Assembly (NCBI GenBank): GCA_902789325.1
Contig: CADANN010000014.1
Location: forward strand, 1-49,958
Reading direction: 5' to 3'
DNA length: 49,958 nt
DNA from: an uncultured Spirochaetaceae bacterium
GTDB taxonomy: Bacteria; Spirochaetota; Spirochaetia; Treponematales; Treponemataceae
Shown: piece by piece, positions 9,074 to 17,278 of the stretch
Numbering within the stretch: the first letter of the stretch is position 1
Layout of the letters: each line of letters begins with the position of its first letter
Program-made: the position numbers and the translations under genes
Notes under the pieces: model-generated
Told to the model about the DNA's origin: nothing
What the model saw: the letters and a program-made list of their open reading frames with translations, nothing else
The model's database searches: none

Positions 9074-10909
9074 TTACTCAACCTTTACATATTCAACAAC
9101 AGTTTTCTTTCCTTCTTTTGAAACTCCGTTTGTTGGTACAAAGATAACTTCGCCACCTTCAGAGAAATCAAATGATTTTGTCTGACTTGTCCAGTTTGGA
9201 TCTTTTTTACCACCAGAGGCGCGCAGCATTTTCTTTGTTTTCAAATCAATACGGAAGAGGTGAGAACCATCATCTGTCCATTCTGCCTCATTCTTCTTGT
9301 TATCACGGATTTTCAAATTCAATGGAATCTCTGTTGAAGTAACTTTTATTTCAAGAATATCACCTTCAAGTTTTTCAAATCTCCAGCCAAATTCAGAATA
9401 GCCAGCTTTTATCCAGTGAATTGCATAATCATCATCAATCCAGAAACCAGGCTGACTTTTAGATCCTAACTTTGCACCGCCTAAGATAAGTCTTTCTGGC
9501 TGAGAATCAGAATCATCATCCTTTAATAAAGTAACAGATTTAATTATTGTTTTCACACCTTTTTTCTGTAACTTGTCATAACGAAGCCAGATTTGATCAA
9601 TCTTTTTTGAAGAATCCCACTTGCCTTTGTTGCTCCATTCAAATTCACTGCCAGAACCATCTAGATTTGCTTCCAGAACTGTTGGTGAAATCGCTCTAAA
9701 CTGTTTTCCACTATCAGGTTGCTCCTGGAATAAAGTCAAAGTAAGAGGCAATGCAGAAGTTTCTGGGGCAACTTCAACACGGATTTTATTATATTCAGAA
9801 AAATCAATTCCTTTTACATTCCAGCCAATACAAGGATATTTTTCTTTTCCGTCTCCCCAATCAACAATACCACCATCATAAGCAGCAGCAGCCCAGCCAG
9901 ATGAACCTAAATCAACACCAAGAACTCTTAAATTTTCATTTGCAAGTTTTTTGCCACTTAAGAACTGTATGCTTTTTACTACTGTTTTATAATCTTTTGT
10001 AAGAGACTTATTATCATTCCATGTCTGGAAAAAGATTTGTAATCCTTTTGATTTATCAATTGGAGTAGCATTATCGCCAGTCCATGAAGCACCTTCACCA
10101 GTCAAATCAATTTCATATACATTCGGTTCAACCTGATGATCAAATCCATGCCAGTTATTATGTTCACCATCGCAAAGTCTGAGACCTAAATGCGGAGCAT
10201 CATTACTTTCAATTTCAACCCGAACTCTATCATAATCAGAAAGATCAATTCCATTAAAGTTCCAGCCGGCATCTCCACCAGTTGTACCTTTCATCCAGGT
10301 AATTTCATTTCCTATAACACGAGCTTCCCATATCCAAGTTCCAAAAGGCATGCCCATAGTCTCAAGCTTAGAAGAATCTGGAACATCCTCTTTTTTAATC
10401 AATTCAACGCTTTTAATTAAGGTCTTTTTATATTTTTTTACATTTCCACTAATTTTAATATCAAATCCTAGTGCTGGATCAGGCATATCCATACCATCAT
10501 CTATCCAAGCTCTCCCTGTTCCATTAAAGAAAGCATAGGCAATACCATCTTTTGCAAAACGGAAGCCACAATTCTTATCTCCAGCATTATTGGAAAGAAG
10601 AATGTACATATCATCAGTTGGCTGTTTTGGTGCAAGTTCAACTCTGATTCCACCATACTGAGTCAAATCAACACCACGAAGTGTCCAGCCAGTTTCAGCC
10701 CAGTCACCTTCCTGCAGCTGATTCCATCGAACTTCACCTTTGTCATCAACTAAAGCGCCAGCCCAGGTAATTGTACCAAGCTTTACACCTTCAATTTCAA
10801 ATTTCTTTTTTACATCAAGTTTTACGTTGTTTGCTTTCTTTGGTGCTGCAAAGGTGAGTGTAAATACAGCTGAAAGAAGCAATGTTGTTGTAAATAATTT
10901 CTTCATCAT
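9074..10909 (-). CDS. Secreted protein with four tandem beta-sandwich-like repeats
   Basis: The 611 residues begin with a signal peptide (MMKKLFTTTLLLSAVFTLTFA, cleavage after AFA-like TFA). The rest consists of four related modules of about 130-150 residues. Each has an initial hydrophobic/Gly strand (GVKLGTITWAGA, GMPFGTWIWEA, GVDLGSSGWAAA, GAKLGSKSQPGFW), then a WNxxGxDLSxYxxIRVE-like strand pair, then a short VKSVxxL strand before the next module. This pattern resembles carbohydrate-binding-module beta sandwiches, but I do not recognise a named family and no catalytic domain is visible. AGGAGA precedes the start. It lies within the block bracketed by the inverted repeats, downstream of the broken lipoprotein genes. 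Confidence 0.8.
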   Translation of the reverse strand: MMKKLFTTTLLLSAVFTLTFAAPKKANNVKLDVKKKFEIEGVKLGTITWAGALVDDKGEVRWNQLQEGDWAETGWTLRGVDLTQYGGIRVELAPKQPTDDMYILLSNNAGDKNCGFRFAKDGIAYAFFNGTGRAWIDDGMDMPDPALGFDIKISGNVKKYKKTLIKSVELIKKEDVPDSSKLETMGMPFGTWIWEARVIGNEITWMKGTTGGDAGWNFNGIDLSDYDRVRVEIESNDAPHLGLRLCDGEHNNWHGFDHQVEPNVYEIDLTGEGASWTGDNATPIDKSKGLQIFFQTWNDNKSLTKDYKTVVKSIQFLSGKKLANENLRVLGVDLGSSGWAAAAYDGGIVDWGDGKEKYPCIGWNVKGIDFSEYNKIRVEVAPETSALPLTLTLFQEQPDSGKQFRAISPTVLEANLDGSGSEFEWSNKGKWDSSKKIDQIWLRYDKLQKKGVKTIIKSVTLLKDDDSDSQPERLILGGAKLGSKSQPGFWIDDDYAIHWIKAGYSEFGWRFEKLEGDILEIKVTSTEIPLNLKIRDNKKNEAEWTDDGSHLFRIDLKTKKMLRASGGKKDPNWTSQTKSFDFSEGGEVIFVPTNGVSKEGKKTVVEYVKVE

Positions 10910-10916
10910 AAATCTC

Positions 10917-11723
10917 CTAATTATTTATTATTAAGTTTTTTGCATCAGTTTCCAAAATTTCATAAACCTCTTTCAGTAAACTTGTTGCTACATTTTCACA
11001 CCATACATTTTGTACATAACAGTTTCTGCTTTCCAAACGAATACATAGAGCATATTTAGAATTTTGAGGCATCCAACCAGTGTAAGAATTGCTGTTTATT
11101 GGAATTAAATATACTTTACAGCCCGGAAGTTTTTCTTGAAGTTTATTTTGAAATTCAGATTCCTTAGAATAAAACTTGGAATCAAAATATAATTTTGTAT
11201 CTGAATATAACCAAATTTCAGAAACCTTCCATTTTGTATTATCACCAGTTGGCAATCCAATGGACCAGTTTTCTTTCCAATCTGGATTTTCAGAATATAC
11301 AGCCTGAATAATTGTATTTACAGAAGCTTTTTCTTTAGGTTCTTTTATTATTTGTTCTCCATTCTTAACTTTTAATACAAAACTTACAACACGATGACAG
11401 AACCACGTATCAAATTTTTCATTATATGTACTCCAGCCCCAGGCTGCCCAAGGATTAGAAAGATCCTCAAAGTTTTGATCGAAAAATGCTTTTGTATAAG
11501 TGATTTTTGTTCCTAATGTATTTGATGCATATGCTTCATTATCCACCCAACAATTTGCAGAAGGGTATGTTCTTATATAAATATTGTCTGCGTATTTATA
11601 TGCATCTAAATCATCTGCATTTACTATTTCATACAAATACAAGTTATAGGTATTATAAGTTCTTCCATTTCCATCATAACGCAGGTAATCTTCCAGAACA
11701 TAATCAGTTTTATACTGATTCAA
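10917..11723 (-). CDS. C-terminal part of a frameshifted lipoprotein, function unknown
   Basis: 268 residues from a TTG at 11723, with no signal peptide and no ribosome binding site at its start. It is rich in Y, N, W and K and ends in a coiled or helical segment (SLLKEVYEILETDAKNLIIN). The frame opens exactly where the preceding lipoprotein fragment stops: its first codon overlaps the TGA of that frame by two bases at a T6 run (A6 on the + strand, 11722-11727). One extra T would join both into a single ~387-residue lipoprotein. Family not recognised. Seven bases separate it from the repeat-containing secreted protein, so the genes probably form one transcript. Confidence 0.65.
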   Translation of the reverse strand: MNQYKTDYVLEDYLRYDGNGRTYNTYNLYLYEIVNADDLDAYKYADNIYIRTYPSANCWVDNEAYASNTLGTKITYTKAFFDQNFEDLSNPWAAWGWSTYNEKFDTWFCHRVVSFVLKVKNGEQIIKEPKEKASVNTIIQAVYSENPDWKENWSIGLPTGDNTKWKVSEIWLYSDTKLYFDSKFYSKESEFQNKLQEKLPGCKVYLIPINSNSYTGWMPQNSKYALCIRLESRNCYVQNVWCENVATSLLKEVYEILETDAKNLIINN

Positions 11724-12079
11724 AAAATAAGATATTCAGTATTTTCTTTCGGTTCATTCAATTCCAGATAAACCGGTAAATATTGACCACTATCGCTTTT
11801 TGAAAGATCAGCAATCTTGTTTCCTTCTGCATCAGTAAAGTAATATTCATGGTCATCTCCAAGTTCAACCACTTTTGTTTTAAAAGGATCAACTTCACAT
11901 ACTACATCATCATTCTCAGCCGAACGAGCTTTTGATACCCCAATTAATTTAACTTTTGTTGAGTTTGGATTAAATACTGTTGTATTGCTAAAGTTTTCTT
12001 CTCTACCTGAACCTTGAGCACAACCTGCTAGAATCGTAGCCATAATAAATAGACTGACAATTTTAATAATTTTTTTCAT
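11720..12079 (-). CDS. N-terminal part of a frameshifted lipoprotein, function unknown
   Basis: 119 residues, starting with a clear lipoprotein signal: hydrophobic stretch FIMATILAGC with the lipobox LAGC, Cys20. The start is supported by GGAGG about eight bases upstream. The mature part is acidic and polar (KVVELGDDHEYYFTDAEGNK) and the frame ends abruptly in EYLIF followed by TGA inside a T6 run. Continuation in the -1 frame enters the 268-residue frame directly. It may be a sequencing error, a true inactivating frameshift, phase variation, or ribosomal slippage on TTT before the stop. Confidence 0.65.
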   Translation of the reverse strand: MKKIIKIVSLFIMATILAGCAQGSGREENFSNTTVFNPNSTKVKLIGVSKARSAENDDVVCEVDPFKTKVVELGDDHEYYFTDAEGNKIADLSKSDSGQYLPVYLELNEPKENTEYLIF

Positions 12080-12134
12080 TAAAAATCCTCCAATTATTAT
12101 TATTTTACAACAGAAGTTATCATTTGTAGAGATT

Positions 12135-12201
12135 AATTTTTCATAACTTTATTGTGAATTTTTCATAAGTATCTTAATATAATTTGCTAGACTTTTTCAT
12201 A
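12135..12201. repeat. Direct repeats in the divergent promoter region (AATTTTTCATAA)
   Basis: The 12-mer AATTTTTCATAA occurs at 12135-12146 and again at 12157-12168, 22 bases apart, about two turns of the helix; a third partial copy, CTTTTTCATA, lies at 12192-12201. The region separates the lipoprotein gene (minus) from the GrpB-family gene (plus) and is very AT-rich. The spacing suggests possible protein binding sites, but the low complexity makes chance plausible. Confidence 0.35.
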
Positions 12202-12253
12202 GAGTTTTTATTATAGTCAAAAGTATTATAAAAAAATGATGAGGATATTGAAA

Positions 12254-12778
12254 ATGGTTGTTATTGAATATGATAAAAAGTGGCCTAATGATTTTTTGAA
12301 AATTAAGAAAGAATTACTTACAGTCCTAACAATGGCGGCTGATATTCAGCATGTCGGCAGTACATCAATTCCAGGAATGAAGGCAAAACCGATTATTGAT
12401 ATTGATGTTGGACTTGATAATTGGGATGATTTTGAAACCGTAAAAATGGAACTGGCAAAAATAGGTTATAAGCATGAAGGTGATTTGGGGATTAAAGGAA
12501 GAGAAGCTTTTGGTCGTACCGGTGAAATTCACAATGAAGTTCTAGATACGATTGATCATCATCTTTATGTATGTTCTATTAATAATGAAGAATTCAATCG
12601 ACATATTTTGTTCCGTGATTTTTTGAGAACTCATGATGAAGCTCGCGACAGATATAATCAGATAAAAGAAGAAATCTTAGAAAAAGTTGGTCCAGAAAAC
12701 AGGGCAGGCTACGTTCAAATGAAGGAAGATGAGTATAAGGATTTCTTTGAAGACGTAATTAGCAAAGCACAACGGTAA
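12254..12778 (+). CDS. GrpB family protein (UPF0157, nucleotidyltransferase fold)
   Basis: A 174-residue member of the GrpB/UPF0157 family. Visible are the N-terminal family pattern VVIEYDKKWPNDF, the HVGSTSIPGMKAKPIIDIDV core that combines the GS motif with the acidic D-x-D pair of the nucleotidyltransferase superfamily, and a later DHHLYVC segment. Members are of uncertain function; some are fused to other enzymes. An in-frame ATG exists at 12236, but GAGG at 12241-12244 lies downstream of it and nine bases before 12254, which fixes the start. It is the only plus-strand gene in the block between the inverted repeats. Confidence 0.88.
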   Translation: MVVIEYDKKWPNDFLKIKKELLTVLTMAADIQHVGSTSIPGMKAKPIIDIDVGLDNWDDFETVKMELAKIGYKHEGDLGIKGREAFGRTGEIHNEVLDTIDHHLYVCSINNEEFNRHILFRDFLRTHDEARDRYNQIKEEILEKVGPENRAGYVQMKEDEYKDFFEDVISKAQR

Positions 12779-12848
12779 GGCACCCCAAGCGTGTTAATTG
12801 AATATATTGAAGAAAAACATTATAATAGCCTAATATCGAAAATCCGTT

Positions 12849-12919
12849 AAAAAACAAGCCGTGAGGGTTGTTTTAGGATTATCGAAAGAACGGCTCAGAG
12901 GCAAGCTGTGCTTGCCGAC
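12849..12919 (+). repeat. Dispersed repeat, copy B, with two hairpins
   Basis: Contains a hairpin at 12851-12874 (AAAACAA paired with TTGTTTT, inner CC/GG, one mismatch, GTGA loop), TTTTAGGATT, and the 28-base sequence 12892-12919 that is the inverted partner of 9022-9049 (27 of 28 bases). The 28-mer has its own hairpin, GGCAAGC (12900-12906) with GCTTGCC (12910-12916). The flank ATCGAAAATCC near 12834 also matches copy A, so relative to A this copy has about 40 extra bases in the middle. The first hairpin may also end transcription of the GrpB gene. Confidence 0.65.
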
Positions 12920-12955
12920 TCAACCATTATCTTATTTTTTTTAGGATTTCATACA

Positions 12956-15259
12956 ATGAACAGACGACTTATCACAGCAGCTTTACCTTACGTTAATAAC
13001 ATTCCACATTTGGGAAATATAATTCAGTCGCTTTCGGGCGATGTTTTTGCGCGTTTCTGTCGCAGCCGTGGTTACGACACTCTTTATGTTTGTGGTGTTG
13101 ATGAATACGGTACCGCAACCGAAACTAAGGCTCTTGAAGAAAAGACTGAGCCTCGTGCTCTCTGCGACCACTACTATGGCGAGCACACAAAAATCTATGA
13201 ATGGTTTAAAATTGATTTTGATAAATTCGGCCGCACTTCTAACGAGCAGTGTACTGAAATTACACAGGCTCTTTTCAACGACCTGGACAAAGCCGGCCTT
13301 ATTCACGAGCACGTAAACAAGCAGCTTTTCTGTCCTCACTGTAATATGTTCCTTGCAGACCGCTATGTGGACGGAACCTGTCCTAAGTGCGGTTACGAAA
13401 AGGCGCGCGGAGACCAGTGCGATAAGTGTGGTTCTCTGCTTGATCCTACTGAACTTAAAGAACCTCGCTGTCATACCTGCGGTGGAACTCCGGAAGTTCG
13501 CGAAACAAAACACCTTTACATTGACCTTCCTGCAATGAGCGGCAAGCTCAACGAATGGATGGAAAAAGCTAGTGTAGAGGGACGCTGGGCTGACAATGCC
13601 ATCAACATGACTAAGGCCTGGATTCGTGATGGTCTTCAGGAACGTGCTATTACCCGCGACCTTAAGTGGGGTATTCCTGTTCCAAAGCCTGGTTATGAAA
13701 ACAAGGTTTTCTATGTTTGGTTTAATGCGCCAATCGGATATATTTCTATCACAAAGCAGCTGGCTGATGAGCTTGTAAAGGCAGGCAAGCAGAGCTTTGA
13801 CTGGAAGAGCTGGTGGATTCCAAGCGAGAGCGAAGAGGGCAAGAATAAGCCTAAGGTAGATCTCTTCCAGTTCATCGGAAAAGACAATATTCCTTTCCAC
13901 ACTGTAATTTTCCCTTCAACAATGTTGGGTTCTCCTCACGAGTGGACAAAGCTTCACCACATGTCTTCTACTGAGTTCTTGAACTACGAAGACGGAAAGT
14001 TCTCTAAGAGTCTTGGTGTTGGTGTATTTGGTTCGGATGCTATTGAGTCTGGAATCCCTGCTGATGCATGGCGTTTCTATATTTTCTATAACCGTCCTGA
14101 AAAGCAGGACTATCAGTTCACCTGGAAAGACTTTATGGAAAAACTTAACGGCGAGCTGATTGGTAACCTTGGAAACCTTGTAAACCGCACACTCCTGTTT
14201 GTAAATAAATATTATGAAGGAAAGATTCCTGATGCCCCAGTTGATGAAGAGCTCTGGACAAAGGTTCGCGAGCTTGAAGCTAAGGCAACTGCATCACTTG
14301 AATGGGCAGATCTCAAGGATGCTTTCCACACAATGTTTGAGATTTCTGATATCTGTAACAAGAAGTTCCAGGCAACTGAGCCATGGAAGGCACGTACAGA
14401 AAATCCTGCTGTAGCTGAAAGCCTTATCCATAACCTCTGCTATGTAATTAAGGATTTAATGATTATGATGAATCCTTATATGCCACAGTATACTCAGAAA
14501 ATCATGAGCTACTTTGGAAAGTCTATTCAGGTGAAGAAGGTTGGAATGGAAACTCAGCCTGGCTACACCTGGGAAGATCTTGGAAAGTTCGAAGGCCTTA
14601 CTACTGTCGGACCAACTGAAGTTTACTTTAAGCCAATGGATCAGAAGACTATGCTTGCCTTCCGCGAGAAGTTTGCAGGTAAGCAGCAGAAAGCTGAAAA
14701 GAAAGAAAAGAAGGCTGATAAGAAAAAGTCCGAGCCAACTGTACTTCCAGTAGACCAGCAGGCTGATTTCTTCAACAAGAATATTGAACTCACTGTAGCA
14801 AAGATTGTTGATGTAAAACCAAATCCTGAAGGAGAAAAGCTTTATATCGAAACTCTTGATGACGGAAGCGGAACTCCTCGTACAATTCAGAGCGGCCTCC
14901 GTATGTACCTCAAAGAAAGCGATCTTCTTGGAAAGCACGTAATTATCGCAAGCAATCTCGCACCTCGCACAATGCGTGGTGTTGAAAGCCGCGGTATGCT
15001 TTTAGCCGGAGATTATAAAGATGCTGATGGTAAAGACTGCGTTGAGGTTCTCGATGCTTCATGGGCAGCACCTGGAACAAAGGTAGTTCTCGAAGGCGCT
15101 GATGCCAATGCCACAAAGAAAGAGCAGATTACAGGTGATGAGTTCTTTGCAGTTCAGATTGCCGCAAAAGAAGGCATCGTTCAGATTGCCGGAAAGAAGC
15201 TCCTTGCTGACGGAAAAGAAATCAAGACAGAAAAGGCTCTTAATTCGGAGATCGGCTAA
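12956..15259 (+). CDS. metG: Methionyl-tRNA synthetase with C-terminal tRNA-binding domain
   Basis: Charges tRNA-Met with methionine in the cytoplasm. The 767 residues contain the class I HIGH-type motif as PHLG at 17-20, two zinc knuckles between ~126 and 178 (CPHC, CPKC, CDKC, CHTC pairs), the KMSKS equivalent KFSKS near 348, a helical anticodon-binding region, a Lys/Glu-rich linker (about 575-600), and a C-terminal EMAP-II/Trbp111-like domain from ~612. The frame is open upstream to 12908, but MNRRLITAALPYVNN is the family N-terminus and AGGAT lies before this ATG. The stop overlaps the nadE start. Confidence 0.96.
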   Translation: MNRRLITAALPYVNNIPHLGNIIQSLSGDVFARFCRSRGYDTLYVCGVDEYGTATETKALEEKTEPRALCDHYYGEHTKIYEWFKIDFDKFGRTSNEQCTEITQALFNDLDKAGLIHEHVNKQLFCPHCNMFLADRYVDGTCPKCGYEKARGDQCDKCGSLLDPTELKEPRCHTCGGTPEVRETKHLYIDLPAMSGKLNEWMEKASVEGRWADNAINMTKAWIRDGLQERAITRDLKWGIPVPKPGYENKVFYVWFNAPIGYISITKQLADELVKAGKQSFDWKSWWIPSESEEGKNKPKVDLFQFIGKDNIPFHTVIFPSTMLGSPHEWTKLHHMSSTEFLNYEDGKFSKSLGVGVFGSDAIESGIPADAWRFYIFYNRPEKQDYQFTWKDFMEKLNGELIGNLGNLVNRTLLFVNKYYEGKIPDAPVDEELWTKVRELEAKATASLEWADLKDAFHTMFEISDICNKKFQATEPWKARTENPAVAESLIHNLCYVIKDLMIMMNPYMPQYTQKIMSYFGKSIQVKKVGMETQPGYTWEDLGKFEGLTTVGPTEVYFKPMDQKTMLAFREKFAGKQQKAEKKEKKADKKKSEPTVLPVDQQADFFNKNIELTVAKIVDVKPNPEGEKLYIETLDDGSGTPRTIQSGLRMYLKESDLLGKHVIIASNLAPRTMRGVESRGMLLAGDYKDADGKDCVEVLDASWAAPGTKVVLEGADANATKKEQITGDEFFAVQIAAKEGIVQIAGKKLLADGKEIKTEKALNSEIG

Positions 15260-16008
15260 TGAGCATAAAAGACGAAGCAATAAACTGGATACGCGACTAT
15301 TTTGAAAAGAATGGCAATACACAGACAAAAGCTGTAATCGGTATCTCTGGAGGAAAAGATTCTTCTACCGTTTCAGCACTTTGCTGCGAAGTTCTTGGAA
15401 AAGATCGCGTAATCGGCGTAATGATGCCAAACGGCGTTCAGGCTGATATTGAAGATTCTAAAAAGCTCTGCGCTTTTCTTGGAATTAAAAATTACACAGT
15501 AAATATTGCTGATGCTTATAACGGACTTACACGCTCAATCAAAGATTCTCTTGGAGCAGATGAAGTTCCACCTCAGTATAAAACAAATACACCAGCCAGA
15601 CTTCGTATGGCAACTCTTTACGGAATTGCAGCACTCGAAGGAAATGCCCGCGTTTCAAATAATGGAAACCTGAGTGAACGCCTGGCTGGATACTTTACAT
15701 TATGGGGAGACGGAGCAGGTGACTTTGCTCCGCTTGCAAATCTTTATGTTGATGAAGTAGTGGAGCTGGGACTTTCCCTCGGACTTCCAGAAGAACTCTG
15801 CCACAAGGCACCAACAGACGGAATGTCAGGAAAAACTGATGAAGACAATCTTGGCTTTACATATGCTGAGCTCCGTGCAGTTGCAGAAGGAAAAACTTCT
15901 GACATTGATGCAGGCAAGGTTGCAGTAATCCAGAAGAGAATTGAAGCAATGGATTTCAAAAAACATCTGCTGAATATTCCGTGCTTCGTGCCGTCAATTA
16001 GGAAATAA
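15259..16008 (+). CDS. nadE: NH3-dependent NAD+ synthetase
   Basis: Converts deamido-NAD, ATP and ammonia to NAD+. The 249 residues have the PP-loop SGGKDSS at 30-36 and later family segments RLRMATLYGIAALEG, NGNLSERLAGYFTLWGDGAGDFAPLAN and PTDGMSGKTDED. There is no glutaminase domain, so this is the short ammonia-using type at near-usual length. Translationally coupled to metG (TAATG) and one base before the next gene. Confidence 0.95.
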   Translation: MSIKDEAINWIRDYFEKNGNTQTKAVIGISGGKDSSTVSALCCEVLGKDRVIGVMMPNGVQADIEDSKKLCAFLGIKNYTVNIADAYNGLTRSIKDSLGADEVPPQYKTNTPARLRMATLYGIAALEGNARVSNNGNLSERLAGYFTLWGDGAGDFAPLANLYVDEVVELGLSLGLPEELCHKAPTDGMSGKTDEDNLGFTYAELRAVAEGKTSDIDAGKVAVIQKRIEAMDFKKHLLNIPCFVPSIRK

Positions 16009-16009
16009 A

Positions 16010-17278
16010 ATGTTCGACATAAAAATCAAAAAAATAGAAAGCTCCGCCCACGAAAATGACGGAACTTTTTTGCAGACGCCATTCTGGTGTGAGTTTAAAG
16101 CACGCCACGGCTGGACTTACCGACGTTTTGAAATTGAATATACTTTGCCTCCGCTGAATGCTTCTGATAAAGAATGTGCAGATGGACATAACAACGAAAA
16201 AGCAGAAACTATCAATGTAAAAAACGAACTCGCTGTTCTCAACCGCAGCTTCGCAAAAGGATTTTTCTCAATCGCATATATTCCGCTTTTTCCTAAACTG
16301 CCGTATGAATGTACACCTGAAGAAATTTTAGATAAAGCTTTTGATGATGAAGGAGACACTTCAGCTCTCGCAGGTAAAGAAATCATAACTCCAGAAACGC
16401 AGACTATTGAATTTGCACACTTTTTAAACGAACTTGCAATAGCCCTCAAACCAGAACTGCCATCAAATACAATTGCAATTCGTTTTGATCCTGATGTAGC
16501 TTTCAGTAGTCCTGAAGACCGCGAACTTTTCAATTATGGAATGAAAATGGTTTCTTACGCTGACCGTCTTAAGCTCCGCAAAAACTCAGTAGATATTCAG
16601 CCACCAGACAGCACTCTTGTAGATCTCACAGGCACTGAAGAAGAAATCCTCGAAAAAATGCATTCCAAGTGGCGCTATAATATTCGACTCAGCGAAAGAA
16701 AGGGCGTTGTAATTCATCGTTACTTAGGAAATGATATTAACTTGTCTGAAAAAATAGACAAGTTTTATGAGCTTACAAAGATTACAAATGCCCGCGACGG
16801 AAATGCAAGCCACGCAAAGGCATATTATGCGGATCTCATCAAATCTTCTGCAGAAGAAATCAGCAAAGGCCGGGACGTTCCTGTAATCAGCCTATATATT
16901 GCAGAACACGAAGGCGAAGAAATTGCTTCTATCATGACACTTTTCAGTCACGACGAAGCAATCTACCTTTATGGTGCAAGCAGTAATAACAAACGCAACC
17001 TTATGCCAAATCATCTTTTGCAGTGGACAGCTATGAAGGACGCTAAAGCCTACGGCAGTAAGTTCTACGACATGTACGGAATGCCGCCAGAGGGTAAAGA
17101 CGAAAATCATCCTATGCATGGCCTTTATATGTTCAAGGCAAACTTCGGAGGAAAGAATATCCACCGAACAGGAAGCTGGGATATTCCGCTCAAGGCAATT
17201 TACCGCCCATACAGCACCGCAGAAAAACTTCGCGCCTTCTGGCATAAAAAAATTATTAAAAAGTTAAAGGGAAGATAA
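16010..17278 (+). CDS. FemAB/FemX family peptidoglycan-bridge or GNAT-fold aminoacyltransferase
   Basis: 422 residues with the FemAB pattern: a first GNAT-like half and a second half with the sequence MPNHLLQWTAMKDAKAYGSK, YDMYGMPP and HGLYMFKANFGG, which match the C-terminal region of FemX/MurM-type enzymes that transfer an amino acid from aminoacyl-tRNA to lipid II. In the middle, LHSKWRYNIRLSERKGV is the usual MKxxxRxxIRxAxKxGV motif. Whether a spirochaete enzyme acts on peptidoglycan or another acceptor is not visible. AGGA precedes the start; the stop overlaps the next start. Confidence 0.85.
   Translation: MFDIKIKKIESSAHENDGTFLQTPFWCEFKARHGWTYRRFEIEYTLPPLNASDKECADGHNNEKAETINVKNELAVLNRSFAKGFFSIAYIPLFPKLPYECTPEEILDKAFDDEGDTSALAGKEIITPETQTIEFAHFLNELAIALKPELPSNTIAIRFDPDVAFSSPEDRELFNYGMKMVSYADRLKLRKNSVDIQPPDSTLVDLTGTEEEILEKMHSKWRYNIRLSERKGVVIHRYLGNDINLSEKIDKFYELTKITNARDGNASHAKAYYADLIKSSAEEISKGRDVPVISLYIAEHEGEEIASIMTLFSHDEAIYLYGASSNNKRNLMPNHLLQWTAMKDAKAYGSKFYDMYGMPPEGKDENHPMHGLYMFKANFGGKNIHRTGSWDIPLKAIYRPYSTAEKLRAFWHKKIIKKLKGR

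Noticed and set aside
12983..13900. 305-residue open frame on the minus strand
   Set aside because: Lies entirely inside metG antisense; composition rich in S, F, V, C as expected for a shadow of a biased coding strand; no start signal.
14456..14938. 160-residue minus-strand frame with hydrophobic stretches
   Set aside because: Antisense of the Lys/Glu-rich linker of metG; such linkers give F/L/S-rich shadows.
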